Source of the DNA: Hirsutella rhossiliensis
Lineage: Eukaryota; Ascomycota; Sordariomycetes; Hypocreales; Ophiocordycipitaceae
DNA length: 64,000 bases
Assembly (NCBI RefSeq): GCF_020360975.1
Contig: NW_025408668.1
Coordinates: forward strand, 4,836,001-4,900,000
Reading direction: 5' to 3'
Shown: piece by piece, positions 44,480-57,600 of the stretch
Layout of the letters: each line of letters opens with the position of its first letter
Numbering within the stretch: position 1 is the stretch's first letter
Translations under genes and position numbers: made by a program
Notes under the pieces: generated by a model
What the model saw: the letters and a program-made list of their open reading frames with translations, nothing else
Database searches by the model: none
What the model was told of the DNA's origin: nothing

Positions 44480-47400
44480 CTATCCTTCTCTCCTTTATTA
44501 TTAAGGTCTTAATAAAGTTATAGTTTAGTTTTATTTTCCTTAATAATATTTAATAGGTAGTATAAATAGTTTTCCCTATTCTCTTATTTTACTACTTTAT
44601 ATATAGTTATAGGACGTTTAAGTATATTAATACGTTAATAAGTTAGTAGCGATTTAGTAGGGATTTATTACTAATTTAGTAGCGTCTCCTTACGCTAGTA
44701 GGTTTCCTTACCTTACTTAGTCTTACGCCTCTTTTTCTTAGTTAAGTAAGTAGTATATTCTTTAATAAGGTCTTAGCTATTCGCTATATCTTTAGTATTA
44801 ACCTATTAATTATACTTAGCTAGCTATCTTTTCTATTTAATAAGGAAAAAGGTATTGCCCTTAGATCTCTTTTAGTCTTTAATCTCTTAAACTTCTTATT
44901 TACCTTTATTATCCTCTAAGTCTAGTATTAGTAGGGTTTCGCTATCTTTATAGGTACCTTTATACTCCTTTTAAGGCTTTAAGAGACTAATATAAAAAAC
45001 GTTATAAAGGTATAAGTACTTCTTAAGGAGTATAAGATAATATACTTACTTTTTAATAGCTTATAAGACCTAAAACGGTCTAATATACTTAGGTAAGAGT
45101 TTTCTTTTTTCGTCCTTAAGGTATAAGTTCTTTATCGATAATACTATAAGGTCTCCTACTTTTAGTATAAGTAGTTAGTACTTTAAATTATAGTATTTCG
45201 CTTATAATTTAATAGCCTTTCCTTAGTATTCCTTAAGCCTCTTTTATAGCTCTTATAGCTTAGTAACTCTTACTCTTACTTTAAGTACCCCCCTTTAAAT
45301 AATATCGTCCTTAGTATTAATATAGAAGTTTAGTTAATAACCTATTAACGCTTTATTAATTAATAACCTAGTTATTACGTTCTTTATATTATTATATATA
45401 AATTAAGTAATATATAGGAGTAACGCTTAGTTAGTTTATTCTAAGTTAATAAAGTATCTTAAGTAGTACTATATAGCTTAGTTTATTTATTCTATTTACC
45501 CGTTAATTTATAGGTAAAATACTATTAATAGCCTATGTTTTACTTATAAGATAAAATAGAGATCTAACTAAAACTTACTTATAAATAAGGACCCTCTATC
45601 TAAGATAATGCCTTTCGGAGATCTATATACTAATTTAACTTAGTAATAGAATAATTCTACTAGCTCTAAGGCTATTATTATCTTAGAGATAAGAAAGAAA
45701 AGGCAATACTTAGTATATTAGTCTACGATTACTAAGATTATATTAACGTCTTATCTATTATACTATACTTTAAGTAAACCTATAGTAAAGTCTATTAATA
45801 ATTCTTCCTATAGTTATATAAGATATAGTAACGATTATATAGTACTATAAAGGCAATGCCTCTTAAATACTATACCTTAATATACTAGGTATAACTAAAT
45901 ATATTTATTTACGTTTTTCGTTATTCTATCTTAGTAAAAGTTCCTTACTAGTAGTTCGCTAGTATATTAAGAGCTAAAGTATCCTACTAATAGATTATTA
46001 TAAAAGAGCTATATTAGCTCTTACTATAAGGCTACCTTTAAAGGTACTATAATATAACCCTTCTATAATAGTAGTCTATTTAGGCGTACTAACTAAAAAC
46101 CCTTCCCTTTTAAGAAGTCTTTAGTCTCCTTTAGCTTATTAATCGCTATATTAACTAACTAAGTATATTTTAATAACTTTAGTAACGGTTCTAGAACTTC
46201 TACTATATAAACCTTTATATAGTAGGCCGCTTCTTTAGCGGTCTTCCTTAAGAGTAACTATTTATAACTAGCTCTCTCTTTAGCTTAATCGGCTAATCGT
46301 TTAGGTCTTACGCCCGAATTATTATAGTTTCGCTATAAATAAGCTTATATATTTTCCTTATATAAAGGTACTTTACTATACTTATATTAACTTAAGGTTA
46401 AGTATCTCTTTACTTATAAAAACGCCTTATTATTTCTCTATATAGATATAGTATTAATAGTAGCTAGCTTTACTTATAGCTTTAGTAATAGTTTTATAGA
46501 TAGGGGCTTCTCGCCCTTATATTTAAGTGTTTTTAATAGCGCGTCCGCTAAGTTTAATTTACCTATATAATACTTAATCGTAAAGTTAAATAGTACTAAA
46601 TATATATACTATCTTACTTACTTCCTATTTAAGGAGGTCTAGTATATAAACGTCTAAAGGTTATAGTAGTCCGATAATACCTTTACTTTATATACTGCCC
46701 CTTTAACGTAATATCGCTAGTATTTAAATAACTTAATAATAGCGAATAGTTCTTAGTCTAGAATACTATAATTAAGTTTAACTCTAGTAAACTTCCTTAA
46801 CTAAAATATAATCGGATAGTAACGTCCTTCGTAATTAAGTTAAGAGATAATCCTTACTATCGCGAATTATAATATATTTATTTTAATATAAATACGTCTT
46901 TCTAGATCGTAATATTAAAGGAGTAAGGCTCCTTAAAAAGTATCCTTAAGAGCCTAAAACGCTGCCCTTTTAATAAGGTTTAGCTCTATACTCCCTAGCT
47001 CCTTCTTATTCTTACTTCCTTTTAGTAATATAGTTAAGGGCGCTATAACTCCTAAGTACCTATATATAAATCGTCGGTAAAAATTATAGAACCTAAGGAA
47101 AACCTAAATATTATAGTAGGTTATAGGTTTAAGCTATTAAGCTATTACTTCTACTTATTAAGGGTCTATTAATACCTTATTAATAGATAATATAAACCTA
47201 AGGAACTTAACTAACTATTAATAGAAGATATACTTCGATAGTTTTATATAGAGCTTTATAGCCCTTAGCCTTTTTATTACTTATCCTAAGTATTTAGTAT
47301 ATTCTTCTCTTATTTTAGAGTATATAAGGATATTATTAAGGTAGACTATATAGATTATATTTACGAGCCCTTTAAGGGCTTAATAGATATAGCTCTAAAA

Positions 47401-49780
47401 TATAGCTAGTATATTAGTAAGTTTAAAGGGTATTACTAGGTATTTAAAATATCTATAACGCGTTTAAAAAGCGGTCTTTTATTTATCTCCTTCTTAAATT
47501 TAAATATATTAATACGTATTCTATATATTAATCTTAGAAAAATACTTAGCTCCTTAATAGCGGTTAATAATCTCCGAAATAAAAGGTAAAGGGTACTAAT
47601 TCTTTTACGTAACCTAGTTAAGTCCTTAGTAGTCTATATATAGCCGTAAAGTACTATCTTTTTTTAGAATAAAAAGGATAAGCGCCTTAGCTAGGCTCTT
47701 TAACTCTTAGATTATTTTCCTTTTTATTACGTCTTAGATCTAATCGCGTAATACTTAGAGTTCCCTTTATAATAAAGGGTAAATCGGTCTATAAGGAGGT
47801 TCTATATTAAGGATTAAATTAATTAAGTAATTTATTCCCTTTTTAGCTAATAATAAATCGGATTTATTAGCTAAGAAGGTATCTTTAAACTAGTAGAAAG
47901 TTAGTAGGATTTTAGCCTATTTTTCCTATAAAATCCCTTTATCCTTATCTTTATCTAGTAGCGGGATTAGCTTAGGATTAAGCGCCATTATATATACTCT
48001 TACCTTATTCTTATATTCTTAAAGGAATCTATAGGGATTCTATAGGGTTTCGCTACTTAATTAATACTTAAACTACTACTATCGTTTCTATAAGATAATA
48101 TAAATACGTTTATCCTTTAAGGTAGTAACTAATAAAAGGATTAATACCCGATCGTTTAGCGTTAACTTATTAGTATTAATATAGAAACAAGTAATTATCT
48201 TTTCGGTGCCCCTTATATCTATTATTTAAAGCAGCACTAACTATACTCTATACTCCCTTACCTTATTATTATTAAGCCCTAATAACTTAGGGTATAATAG
48301 CGCTACTTATAGTAATCCCTACTATTAAGTAAAGTATATATCTATAAGGTTAATAGTACCGTAAGTATCTAGGTATATAGGGACTTTAGTAGGGTTTCGC
48401 CCTAATATCGTTATAGGAGTTTTAAGTAACTATCTTATAGGTATTAAGTTTACTAAGGGAGAGGCGTTTACCTTAATATCTTACCTTTTCCTTATTTTAT
48501 AGTATTAAGTCTAAGAGTCTTTACTAGGGTTTCTACTTTTAGAGAATTAGTATATTCCGTAAATAAGTATCCTAGCTTATTATATTAAAAATATATAATT
48601 CCTAATTAAGTAAAAGATCCTCTTCCTTAATAACGTCCCTTAGTTCGGCCCTTAATAAGTATATCGCTAGCTTACTAGTTATTAGTTAAATTAGTAGTAT
48701 TTCCTTAATAATTCGGCTTAGCTTATCGACCTCTTTAATTCCTTCCCTTATATATACCGCCTTAGGGTATAATACTACTTCTATTCCTAGTTCTTTTAAG
48801 GGTAAAAGTAGTATTAATACGTCGCCTCTTATTAGTAGTAGTATCTTAATATTATTAAGCGACTTATATAAGCTCTTCCCGTTAGTAGGTATAAATAGGT
48901 ATTAAATAAAGGTTAATTTAGTCTTAAAGTTATAGCTCTAGCTTAGTAAAAAACGTAAGAGTATACGCCTTTTCCGATAAGCGTTTAAAATACCTCTTTA
49001 AGGAGTTAAGGTATAAGCTAAACTTTAAGGGGGACTAGCCTTCTTATTAGCGAGCCTCCTTTAATTACGTCGCTAATAGTATCTCCTTATTTATAGTATC
49101 CTTAATTAAGATAAGTATCTATTCCTTAAAGTATACTTAATCTATACTATATTTAGTTCGGTTAATCGGCGTCTATTCTTTAAGGTATTAGCGCTATCTT
49201 ACTTTATAGTCGCTATATATATAATCTACTACGTAAAGGATCTTTATTTCGTCGCGATAAAAGCGTCTAAGCGCTGCCTTAAAGGCGTCCTCTAAATTAT
49301 AAGTTTAGTTTAAACGTTTCTATATATTAGTAGGTTAGGATAATTAAGCGATGTTTTTAATCTTAACCTCGCTACCGCGACTGCCGTCCGATTTAAGGGA
49401 GTAGGACTATCGACGCTTTCCTAAATAAATAGCGATAGCACTAGCGCGTTTAGTAATTTCCTCTTTTAATTATATAACGCGGTCTTATAGGCGTTTCGTC
49501 TCCTCTAGCTCCTTAATATACGCTTATAGGGCCGTAAGCTTTTCTTTATAAGTTAACGGTCTTATACCTATAGGTAGTAATATCTTTAATATAGTTAGAA
49601 TATTATCTATAATAAAGGTCTATTCTAAGGATATATCTTTTAGTTCTTTATCTCTTAAGTAGATACCCGATATATATAATAAAGAGGCCTTAACTAGTTA
49701 ACTACTATATTACGCTATAAGAGCGTTATATAGTCTTCTCTAAGTAGCTATCTCTACTAGGTAACTAAAAAAGGAAGCTT
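44480..49780 (-). pseudogene. Element C gag and pol
   Basis: Minus strand, right to left: Gag with a heptad segment 'YIKELEETKRL' (near 49490-49530) and capsid-like 'LEDAFKAALRRFYRDEI' (near 49250-49300); RT with 'IVYLNNILIYS' (near 47325-47360; YLDD turned to YLNN); integrase core with 'PKGIILDRGSLFISKF' (near 45570-45620) and the following 'INGQIEQINQAI' (family TDGQTERINQ, near 45480-45520); and a chromodomain at about 44780-44910 with an acidic lead ('ILDLEDNKGK'). RIP-type stops occur throughout. Confidence 0.85.
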
Positions 49781-49787
49781 TAGAAAT

Positions 49788-50044
49788 TATAAGGGAATAT
49801 ATATTACGGTACGATTAGTTAGGTAGTAGAGATAGCTAAAGGTACTACGCTATATATATTATATTCTCCTTATCGTAAGACTAAAGCTTATAAGAAGAGG
49901 GATTTCTCCTCTTTATTTAGAGTAGTAAGTAGTCTATAATATATAAGCGGGGTAGGTACGATTCCCTACTAATACCCTACCGATATATTAGTACTATATA
50001 CCTAAGTACTTTATTAGCCTATACCTCTTAGTAGCGCTCTTATA
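49788..50044 (-). repeat. 5' LTR of element C
   Basis: 257 bp, matching 42238-42494 with a dozen or so mostly TA/CG-type differences. Followed by AAGGG. Confidence 0.93.
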
Positions 50045-50049
50045 AAGGG

Positions 50050-50673
50050 TCTCTATTATAAGTAAAAGGGGGTACTAGTCTAAGCGTATAATTATATTTA
50101 ACGCTTAATAGTTTACATAAAAGTAAAGTCCCCCTCCTAGCTTTTATATAAATAAGACTATAGCCGCTACTTTAAAAGAGCTAGCCTTAATAAATCCTAT
50201 ATTAAAGAGGTTTATAAAGGTCTTTTTTAATATTAGTAGTTCCTTTTATAATATACTATATAATAGCTTAAATAATAAGGAAAGCTCCTTACTATTATCC
50301 CTTATATAGAGCGGTATTAAGTAGTTTATACTTAGCTTATAGGGGTTTAACTTATTAGCCTTACTCTTTTAAAAGAGTAGTAGTAAGTTATAGAACTATA
50401 GCGAGATAGCTTACTATAGCTCCTCTTTTAATATAGGGCGCTTTAGTTATAGCGCTTTCTTAATATCTATTAAGCTAACTATATAAATTAACGTTATAGC
50501 TATAGCTAGCCCCTTTTACTTATAGATTTACTATATTATACTTATAAATACTAAGGCTAAGACTTCCTAAGCGTCTTATAAGTTAGGTAGGGCGTTTAGC
50601 GCTCCCTCCTTACTACTATATTAAACCTAGGACTATATAAGGCTAAACTATAGCCTCCTTTTATATAGTACTA
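50050..50673 (-). pseudogene. Element B pol, part 1: protease/RT start
   Basis: After removal of element C the minus-strand frame joins 'YPLLLI' (50050 side) to 'ETLYNLVKVK' and 'FIKLNIV' (42237 side), the classic start of the gypsy RT palm. Upstream sequence up to 50673 should hold the protease but is not readable as such. It is interrupted at 50674 by element D. Confidence 0.75.
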
Positions 50674-50678
50674 AATAT

Positions 50679-50855
50679 TATTATAGAGTAAGTAGAGGCG
50701 TAGGCTTAGGTACGGTCCGTTAAAAGAAGGTTAATAATCTATAAAGGGGAAAAGGAAGAGAAGTATAGGCCTAGCCTATATAAGCGCGGAGGCCGCTTAT
50801 ATATAGACTTAGCCTAGACCTTAGTCTAGGCCTATATAAGGCAAAAGCCCTTATA
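50679..50855 (-). repeat. 3' LTR of element D
   Basis: 177 bp, TATTATAGAGTAAG to AAGCCCTTATA. Contains nested palindromes (AGGCCTAGCCTATATA...TCTAGGCCTATATA). Preceded by AATAT. Confidence 0.9.
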
Positions 50856-51379
50856 TTATACCCCTACCCGGCTTTTAAAGAGGCGCGCCTCTAAATAATA
50901 CCCGATACCGCGCCTAGGGGGACGGAACACTCGCGTAGACTACGTACGCCTAGTCGCGGAAAAAACGTTAGTAAATAACGTATAATACCCCCCTAAGCGA
51001 GCTTCTCGGATAGACTATATTATTAGTAGGGGCCGCGCCCTAGGAGTCGGGCTTTAGCACTTCTAGCTAAGGAGCGGAGGCACGTAGAACGGCGCGTAGC
51101 TAGCTTCGGCAAGCTTATAGCATCCCGCCCCCCTTATATCGGCGCACGGCAGCAGCTCCTAGTACCGCAATATAGGGGACGGTACTCCGGTATATAAGGC
51201 TCCGCTCCCTCCCGCACGGGGCTATACGGGCACTCCCTTTCGCTATAGTTATATTATATTAGCGGCCTTCCTATATCTTAGCCGCCCTTTCGGTCGCTAT
51301 AGGCATACGTCCCGTCTATATAGCAGCTGCTGCCGCACGCGAGGGGACGCCGATAAAGCCCGTAAAGGCGTTACTAAGA
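50856..51379. other. 3' non-coding part of element D
   Basis: GC-richer than its surroundings, with no frame on the minus strand that resembles pol. It contains GAGGCGCGCCTC-type palindromes (50880-50892). It may be a relic of a deleted pol or a structural region. Confidence 0.4.
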
Positions 51380-52320
51380 TTACTCGTCGCTAGAGTCGCT
51401 GTCGTCGAACCTAACCTCCTTTCCGTCCTAGCGCGTACGCCCCTCTACTACTTAGAGTACGTTTACCCGCGCCTCCTAGCGCGGGCACTTTAAAAACTAG
51501 TAGGATTTACTACCGTAGCCTATATAGCGACCCTCCTATCGCTACCTCTTTCTATCCTCGGTCTTTAAGGCGGAGATAGAGATATCTATAGTATTACTAG
51601 CGTTATCCTCTTCTTATACTATAGAAGAAGACGAAAAAAGAAACTTATTACTACTAAGCTCGCGAAGAAAGTAGACGAGATCGGTATATATATCTAATAG
51701 TATAGACCTTTTACTTAGATAGGTATACTAATCCGAATTTAAGCTTATAACGAGGTAATTATACTTTGCCGCGTCGGGCTAGCTATATACGTTTACTCGA
51801 TAAAGTACCTCTTTAAACCGTACGAGGTAGGCCGGAATAGCTTTACTCCGCTTCTAATAGAGCGTTATAAGCTCTTAGCCTACTAACTTAGCTACGTTAG
51901 GTTCGCCGTAATTAGTACGGAGCTTCGCGAGGAGGTCGGCTAGTCCGTTTATACTAGTACGCGTAAACGGTAAGAGATACCTTTATAGGCGTAGGGATAG
52001 GCTCGCGTAAAGATAGTCGAATTAGGCGCGGATATCCCCTATTACGGCGCTATTAGTACGGAGCTTTACTTTTATATAAAGTAGCTACGGCTCGAGCTCT
52101 ATAGAGGAGCTATTAAACTTACTAAGGTGCGGTAGTACCGCTCTTAGTCGTATAGAGCCTTACTATTATAAGAGGCTCTCGATCGCCTAGGCGAATTAAG
52201 TATTACGTTCGCCTTAATTTTATAACTATAGGAGTGCGGATATTTCGCGTGCGTATATACTAGCGCGGGCGGTTTAACTAGACTAGGTAATTAAACGTTG
52301 GCTTTAAAAGCAGCTAAAAA
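51380..52320 (-). pseudogene. Element D gag with RIP-damaged zinc knuckle
   Basis: On the minus strand, 'DIRAxFDYLYASLSLR', 'ADLLAKLRTNYGEPNVAKL', 'AIPAYLVRFKEVLYRVNVY' and 'DAAKYNYLVISLNSD' (about 51650-52100) fit the capsid region of Ty3-type Gag. At 51526-51485 the text Y-I-G-Y-GSKS-Y-xFLK-C has the spacing of CX2CX4HX4C: both first Cys and the His are Tyr codons, exactly what TGC and CAC become under RIP. The frame ends with an acidic 'FDDSDSSDE' and TAA at 51382-51380. The start is unclear, near the right LTR. Confidence 0.8.
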
Positions 52321-52374
52321 TAGCTATTCTATATATAGGGATATAGAGAGGGTAAAATAAAGGGTAGATTATAC

Positions 52375-52551
52375 TATTACGGAGTAGGTAGAGGCGTAGG
52401 CTTAGGTGCGGTCTATTAAAAGAAGGTTAATAATCTATAAGGGGGAAAAGAAAGAGAAGTATAGGCCTAGCCTATATAGGCGCGGAGGCCGCTTATATAT
52501 AGACTTAGCCTAGACCCTAGTCTAGGCCTATATAGGGCAAAAGCCCTTATA
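52375..52551 (-). repeat. 5' LTR of element D
   Basis: 177 bp, TATTACGGAGTAGG to AAGCCCTTATA, followed by AATAT (52552-52556). Confidence 0.9.
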
Positions 52552-52556
52552 AATAT

Positions 52557-54204
52557 AACTTTATATATATTAACTATAGCTTCCTAAGAATTAAGAGAAA
52601 CTTAAGTAAGGGGACTATATATACTATTAGTAGTTATAGGAGGCTATTAACCTTTATAGCTACCTAGGTAATACCTTTAATAACCGCGCCCTTTATTATA
52701 GCTAAGGCGCCCTTTATACGCTTAAGGTAAATCTTCTTTATTAGTAAGTATAGCTTAAGGGCTTTTACTTTATTAATTATAGCGTAATACTAATATCCTT
52801 TATCTATAAATATAGAGAGGAAGTAAGTTTAGTTAATAATAACTAATATTAAAGTAGGTTTTTCTTTAATATACCTTACTAAGTCCTCCTTAGCTAGTAT
52901 TAGCTTACTAGGCTTTAAGGCTTACTTTTATACTAAAGCTAAGCTTTTCCTTTTACTTTATATATAGTTAAGGTTCCCTTATCTCCCTTATTATTAGATT
53001 TTAATAAAGTATAAGTAACTTATATCTCTACTAGCCTCTTTATTAAAAGGTAAAGGTAAAACCTAACTATATATATACTTATACTATAATATATATAGCG
53101 GCCCTCTTTATATTATCTATTAATTTCTATATAAAGTACTTACTTAGCTATCTTATTAAACTATACTATTAATAAAGTAGCTAGAGCCTTAGTATTACCG
53201 CGCCCTTTAATATATATAGCCGCTATTTAAATATTACTATCTATATCGACCGCTAACTTAAGAGCGGGCCTAGGTATAGATAGGTTAAGTAAGGAGGAAC
53301 TATTTAGCTTATTAGTCCTACTTAAAGCTAAGCGCTTATATAGCTTTTAAAAGTATAGCGTTTACTTATATCCTTAAGCTACCTTTATAAGGTAAGCTAT
53401 ATAGCCCTTATAAGTAAAGGGTATTATAATAAGGATAAGTAGCTCTTAAAGCGCTAAGGAGATTAAGTTTTATAGCTAAGTAAGCTTAGCACTATCCTTT
53501 TAAGTAGTATTACCTACTACTTAGGTTAAGGTCTCTTTAAATTCTAGTAAGAACTCTTTAAAGGACTGCCCCTCTTACTAAGTAAAGGTCTATAGCCTAT
53601 CCTATACCTTCTCTTATTCCTATATATTACTAAAGGTATAGACTAAGTAGTTAAAGAATACTTAAGGGTCTTTTATCCTTTTAAGACCGCCTTACTCTTA
53701 AAAGCTTATTACTTACTATATTTAAGGCTTTAGTAGCGTATAAAAGAGTAAGAACTAAGCTATCTCCTTATAGCTATTAAGGCCTTATTTCTTATTAATA
53801 TAGTATTTCGCTATTAAGTAGTTAAGGAAGAAGTAAAAGGTCTTTAGCTTACTATCTTAAGTAAGCTAAGGTAATAGCTTTTATCTACTAAGGGCCGCCT
53901 CGCGCTTTAACCTCTTAGTAGTAAGGGGCGTATCTATTAAAGCTAGTATTAAGAGGGTATTAAGGATTTAATATAAAGTTACTTATTAGTTTAAGTCTTA
54001 TAATATCTAATAAAATAGCTTTATAAATTAAGCTTATTTATCTTATTATTATTATTATTATTATTATTAAGATTATACTAGTAACCTATTTAAAGGTATT
54101 TAAAACTTTAGCGTTAAATAAAAAGGAAAAACTAAAGTACTTAAAGGAAAACCCTCCCTCCTTTTTATAACTAGTCTACCCTTATACTAGGTTATAGTTA
54201 TAAT
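52557..54204 (-). pseudogene. Element B gag
   Basis: The minus strand reads 'FKEFLLEFKETLT', 'VVGNTT', 'KDSAKLT' and 'LISLAL' (about 53440-53600), which fit the capsid half of Ty3/gypsy Gag ('F.EFL.EFE..L..AGG'). Upstream 'FNYLVYTFSNI' (near 53610-53650) supports it. A TTA/TAA microsatellite lies at 54040-54070. Interrupted by copia E2 at 54205; a related gag copy is at 61453-61990. Confidence 0.75.
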
Positions 54205-54686
54205 TCTTATAAAGAGAGATATAAGAAGTATATATAAAATATATAAAGGTAAAAGTAAAAGTAAGGGGATAGATAGGTAGGGCTAAGCTATTTAATTCTT
54301 ATAAGGGTAGTAATTAAGGTAAGAGAGTAATTATTATATTGCCTTAATTTTTTTTTCTTTATTTAACGCCCTTTTTTATACCTATTTAGTATCTTAATTA
54401 ATAAAAAAGATCCTACTTAAAGAAGCTATTAATATCCTTTTAACTACTAAGCTTTTTACTAGTTTTTCCCTTCCTTTCTAGCTATTACCGGTATATCTAT
54501 CTTATCTCTCGCTACCTTTATAAGAAACTATTATTACTTTTACTTCCCTTTATACCCTTACCCTCCTTTCTATACCTCTTTTTAGCTCCTTCTTCCTTCT
54601 TCTATACTAGGTGTTTTTAGCTTCCTTAGTCCCTCTTACTAAGGGATATCTCTAAGAACTATAAAATTAAGCTACGCTTTATAATA
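54205..54686 (-). repeat. 3' LTR of E2
   Basis: 482 bp from TCTTATAAAGAGAG to GCTTTATAATA (plus strand). Preceded by ATAAT. Confidence 0.88.
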
Positions 54687-57600
54687 TACCCCCTTAGCTA
54701 TAGCTTGCCCCTTAAAGGTATAGCTAATATAGCTTTAGGCTAGTAAGTATATAAAGGAGGTTCTTAGCTTTATACTTCTCCTTTTACTTAAGGAAAGTAA
54801 GGGCCCTTTTAGGTCCCTAGGCTCTTTTAGACTTACTTAAGGAATAAGGGCTTAAAAAAAGGAAAGTCCTATAAGAAAGGGGGCCTTCTTAAAAGGGAAA
54901 AACCTAATTAAATAAAGGGCCCTTTAAAGGGAGAAACCTCTTCCTTTTCTTTAGCTATAAACGTTACCTTCTTATATAAGCTATTAGCTCCTCTTATAGA
55001 CTCTTAAGGTAGGCCTTTAAGGATAGCTTTTCTTAAACGTCTTCTAGCTTAGTTTACTATAAAAAGATAGCTAGCTTTTACTTTAGTAAGGGCTTTATAA
55101 GACTATTAGCTTTTATTAATACTATTAGAACCTAATAGATAGAAATTAGTCCCTTTTAAACCTCTTAGTATAACTAATACTAATAGATATCGATATACTA
55201 TAGCTAGGTTAATAGCTTTACGTTTTCTATAAGAATTTAAATAGCCTATATATTATTATATTTTATAGCTAATAGGGATAGAATTTATAGCTATAAAGAT
55301 ATAAGTAGCTAGCTAAGGAAAATCGCTTCTTTTAATACTTTTAAAAGAGCTAGTAGCTCTACCTTTATACTTAAAGTTATAATAGTAGCTTGCTTTAAAG
55401 CTCTCTAAGTAATAGTTCCTTTAAAAAGGGATATATTATACCTTTATAAGCTCTTTCTATCTAAGGAATTATCTATAAAGGACGAATCGCTTAAATAAAG
55501 AAAGATTTTAGTAGCTAGTTTCCTTCCTTACCCTCTTAGGTATAGACTATATAATCTTATTAAATAAAGATAAAGGATAGCTTTATTTACTACTTTTTAA
55601 TGCCTAGGGCTAGGATTCTAGTTATACTTAGCTAGCTAAAAGACCGTAAAAGAGATATTTAGTTTAGTAGAAATAGCTAAAAAAAGTAAGGAGCTTACCT
55701 TTTATTAATATTAGTATTTCTCTAACTCCTTAGCTTAAAAGGACGGATTAAGTAAAAGCTCTTTATTTAATATAGGTATAGAAGGAAGCTTTTTATTAAG
55801 GGAATTAAGGAGGAATTTATAAGCGACCTTATTAATATAAGCGTCCTAAGTAAGCTAGATAGTCCGTTAGGACCTATTCTAAAGGATTTATATCCCTAGG
55901 AACTACTTTAGCTCCCTTAGCTTAGTTATCTTATACTTTTATTATAGGCCTTATATAGCCTCCCTAGTAATAGCTTTCTCCTCTTTTAAGTAAGCTTAGA
56001 TAATATTATCGATATAAAAGAAGACTATAATTTTACCTTTCTATATTATATATAGTTCCTAAGGGACTTTCCTAAAGCCTAGGGCTTTAAGTAAACCTAT
56101 TAAATACTATTACTAAAGAAGGGGTAATCTTTATAGTCTATATAAAGCTTTCTTAAGCTATAGAACCTTTCCTAGCTTTTAAAAGCTTAGTAAGATATAT
56201 ATATAAATAACTTCTTCTTCCTTAAGTAAGTAGTTAATAAAGGCGTTAACTATATTTATTTAATTAAGCTCGAGGTTAAATTCTACTACTATAGCTATAA
56301 GGGTCTAAAAAGATATCCTTACTAAGGTAGTTACTTTAATAAGTAAATCCCTCTTTTCCTATTAGTTCCTATAAATAACTAGCTAGGCCTTATACTTTTA
56401 AAGGAAGCTATATTTATTAGTCTTATAAATAAAGACGTACTTATAGCTAAGGACCTATTTTCCTCTTACCTTTTCCTTAAGGACCTCTTTAAAAGACCCT
56501 ATCTCTTTATATAAGGTAAGGTAGTCTTTCTAGGCCTAGAAAAACTAGTCTTTAAAAAGGTGCCTTTTTAGCTACTTTTAGTTTACTAGTAGGTCTAGGA
56601 GGTCTCTTTTATATACCTTTATTACTAATATTAGCTTAAAAAGCTAGCTTACTATAAACGCTCTATAGGAACCGTCTTTTATAAGTATTAAATAGAAGTT
56701 AGAAAAATAATCGAAATAAAAAAGAGGTTAGTTTTCTTTAATAACTATATTAGGCCCTATACCTTCCTTTACCTCTTAAATTAAGGATAAAAAGGTAGCT
56801 AGGTAATCCTTTAAGAAAGGTACCTTTCTTACCCCCTTAAGGGTTAAGATAAGAAGACTAATAGAGAAAGCTACTTTTAGATCTTCTTCTTATATAGGAG
56901 GAGGTATAAGGAGGTAGGCGTATTCTAGCTCTACCGCTTTCTTATAGTCTTCTTCTTTATCTAGATTATTTAATCTAGTAGCTTCCTCTTCTTTAAAGTT
57001 AGTATTATCCTTAACTACTTTAACGTTAGTTTCTTCTTTTATTTCCTTATCTAGGGCCTCTTTTTAAGACTATTAGAAAGGGGGGATTTAAATCTTTTAA
57101 ATTAGCTAACGTTATAAGAGTAAGAAAGGCTATTAATCCGTCTTTCCGTTAAAGAAGCTAGATTTATTAAAAATTATATCCTTAATTAAAATAACCTTTT
57201 ATAAAAAAGGAATCTAGATTTAGAAGATATTTATAGAATTATAGCTAATAAGGTAACTAATAAACGCTCTAAGATTAAGCTTTCTTTTCCTCTTTCTTTT
57301 TAGCTATATATTAGTAGTTATAGTATATACCTTATAGCTATAGGCACGAAGGTAGGCTAGTAAGGCCCTCTTCTTTATAAAAAGCTTAAGGGGGGATTTC
57401 TAGTTTATTCCTTAAGTAGTCCCTCTAAGGGTCTAGTTCTATAAGTAATAGGCAGTCTTAATAACTTCCCTTTATAAGTTATATAAAAGCCTTATAGTAA
57501 GTCTTATTATATAAGCTCTTTTTATTATAGTACCCTTTAATCTTTCTACCCTTCTATTCTAGGCCTAGGTATTTAGTGCTAATAGGAAGGGTAAAATGCC

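Larger units (their letters stand above)
42238..50044 (-). mobile_element. Complete Ty3/gypsy chromodomain element C (7807 bp), nested in B
   Basis: LTRs of exactly 257 bp (42238-42494 and 49788-50044) with target duplication AAGGG (42233-42237, 50045-50049). Pol is on the minus strand: gag 48600-49700, RT near 47300, integrase near 45500, chromodomain near 44850. A long plus-strand frame (about 42870-44440) lies between pol and the 3' LTR. Its LTRs and domains differ in sequence from A and B, so it is a third family. Confidence 0.92.
50679..52551 (-). mobile_element. Gag-only LTR element D (1873 bp), nested in B
   Basis: LTRs of exactly 177 bp (50679-50855, 52375-52551) with target duplication AATAT (50674-50678, 52552-52556). 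The 1519-bp inside holds a minus-strand gag with a CCHC knuckle and no protease, RT or integrase. A purine tract (complement of CCCCTACCC, 50860-50868) lies next to the left LTR, as expected for the minus orientation. Such an element must borrow replication enzymes, like the TR-GAG elements described in plants. The start of a second copy is at 63889-64000. Confidence 0.88.
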
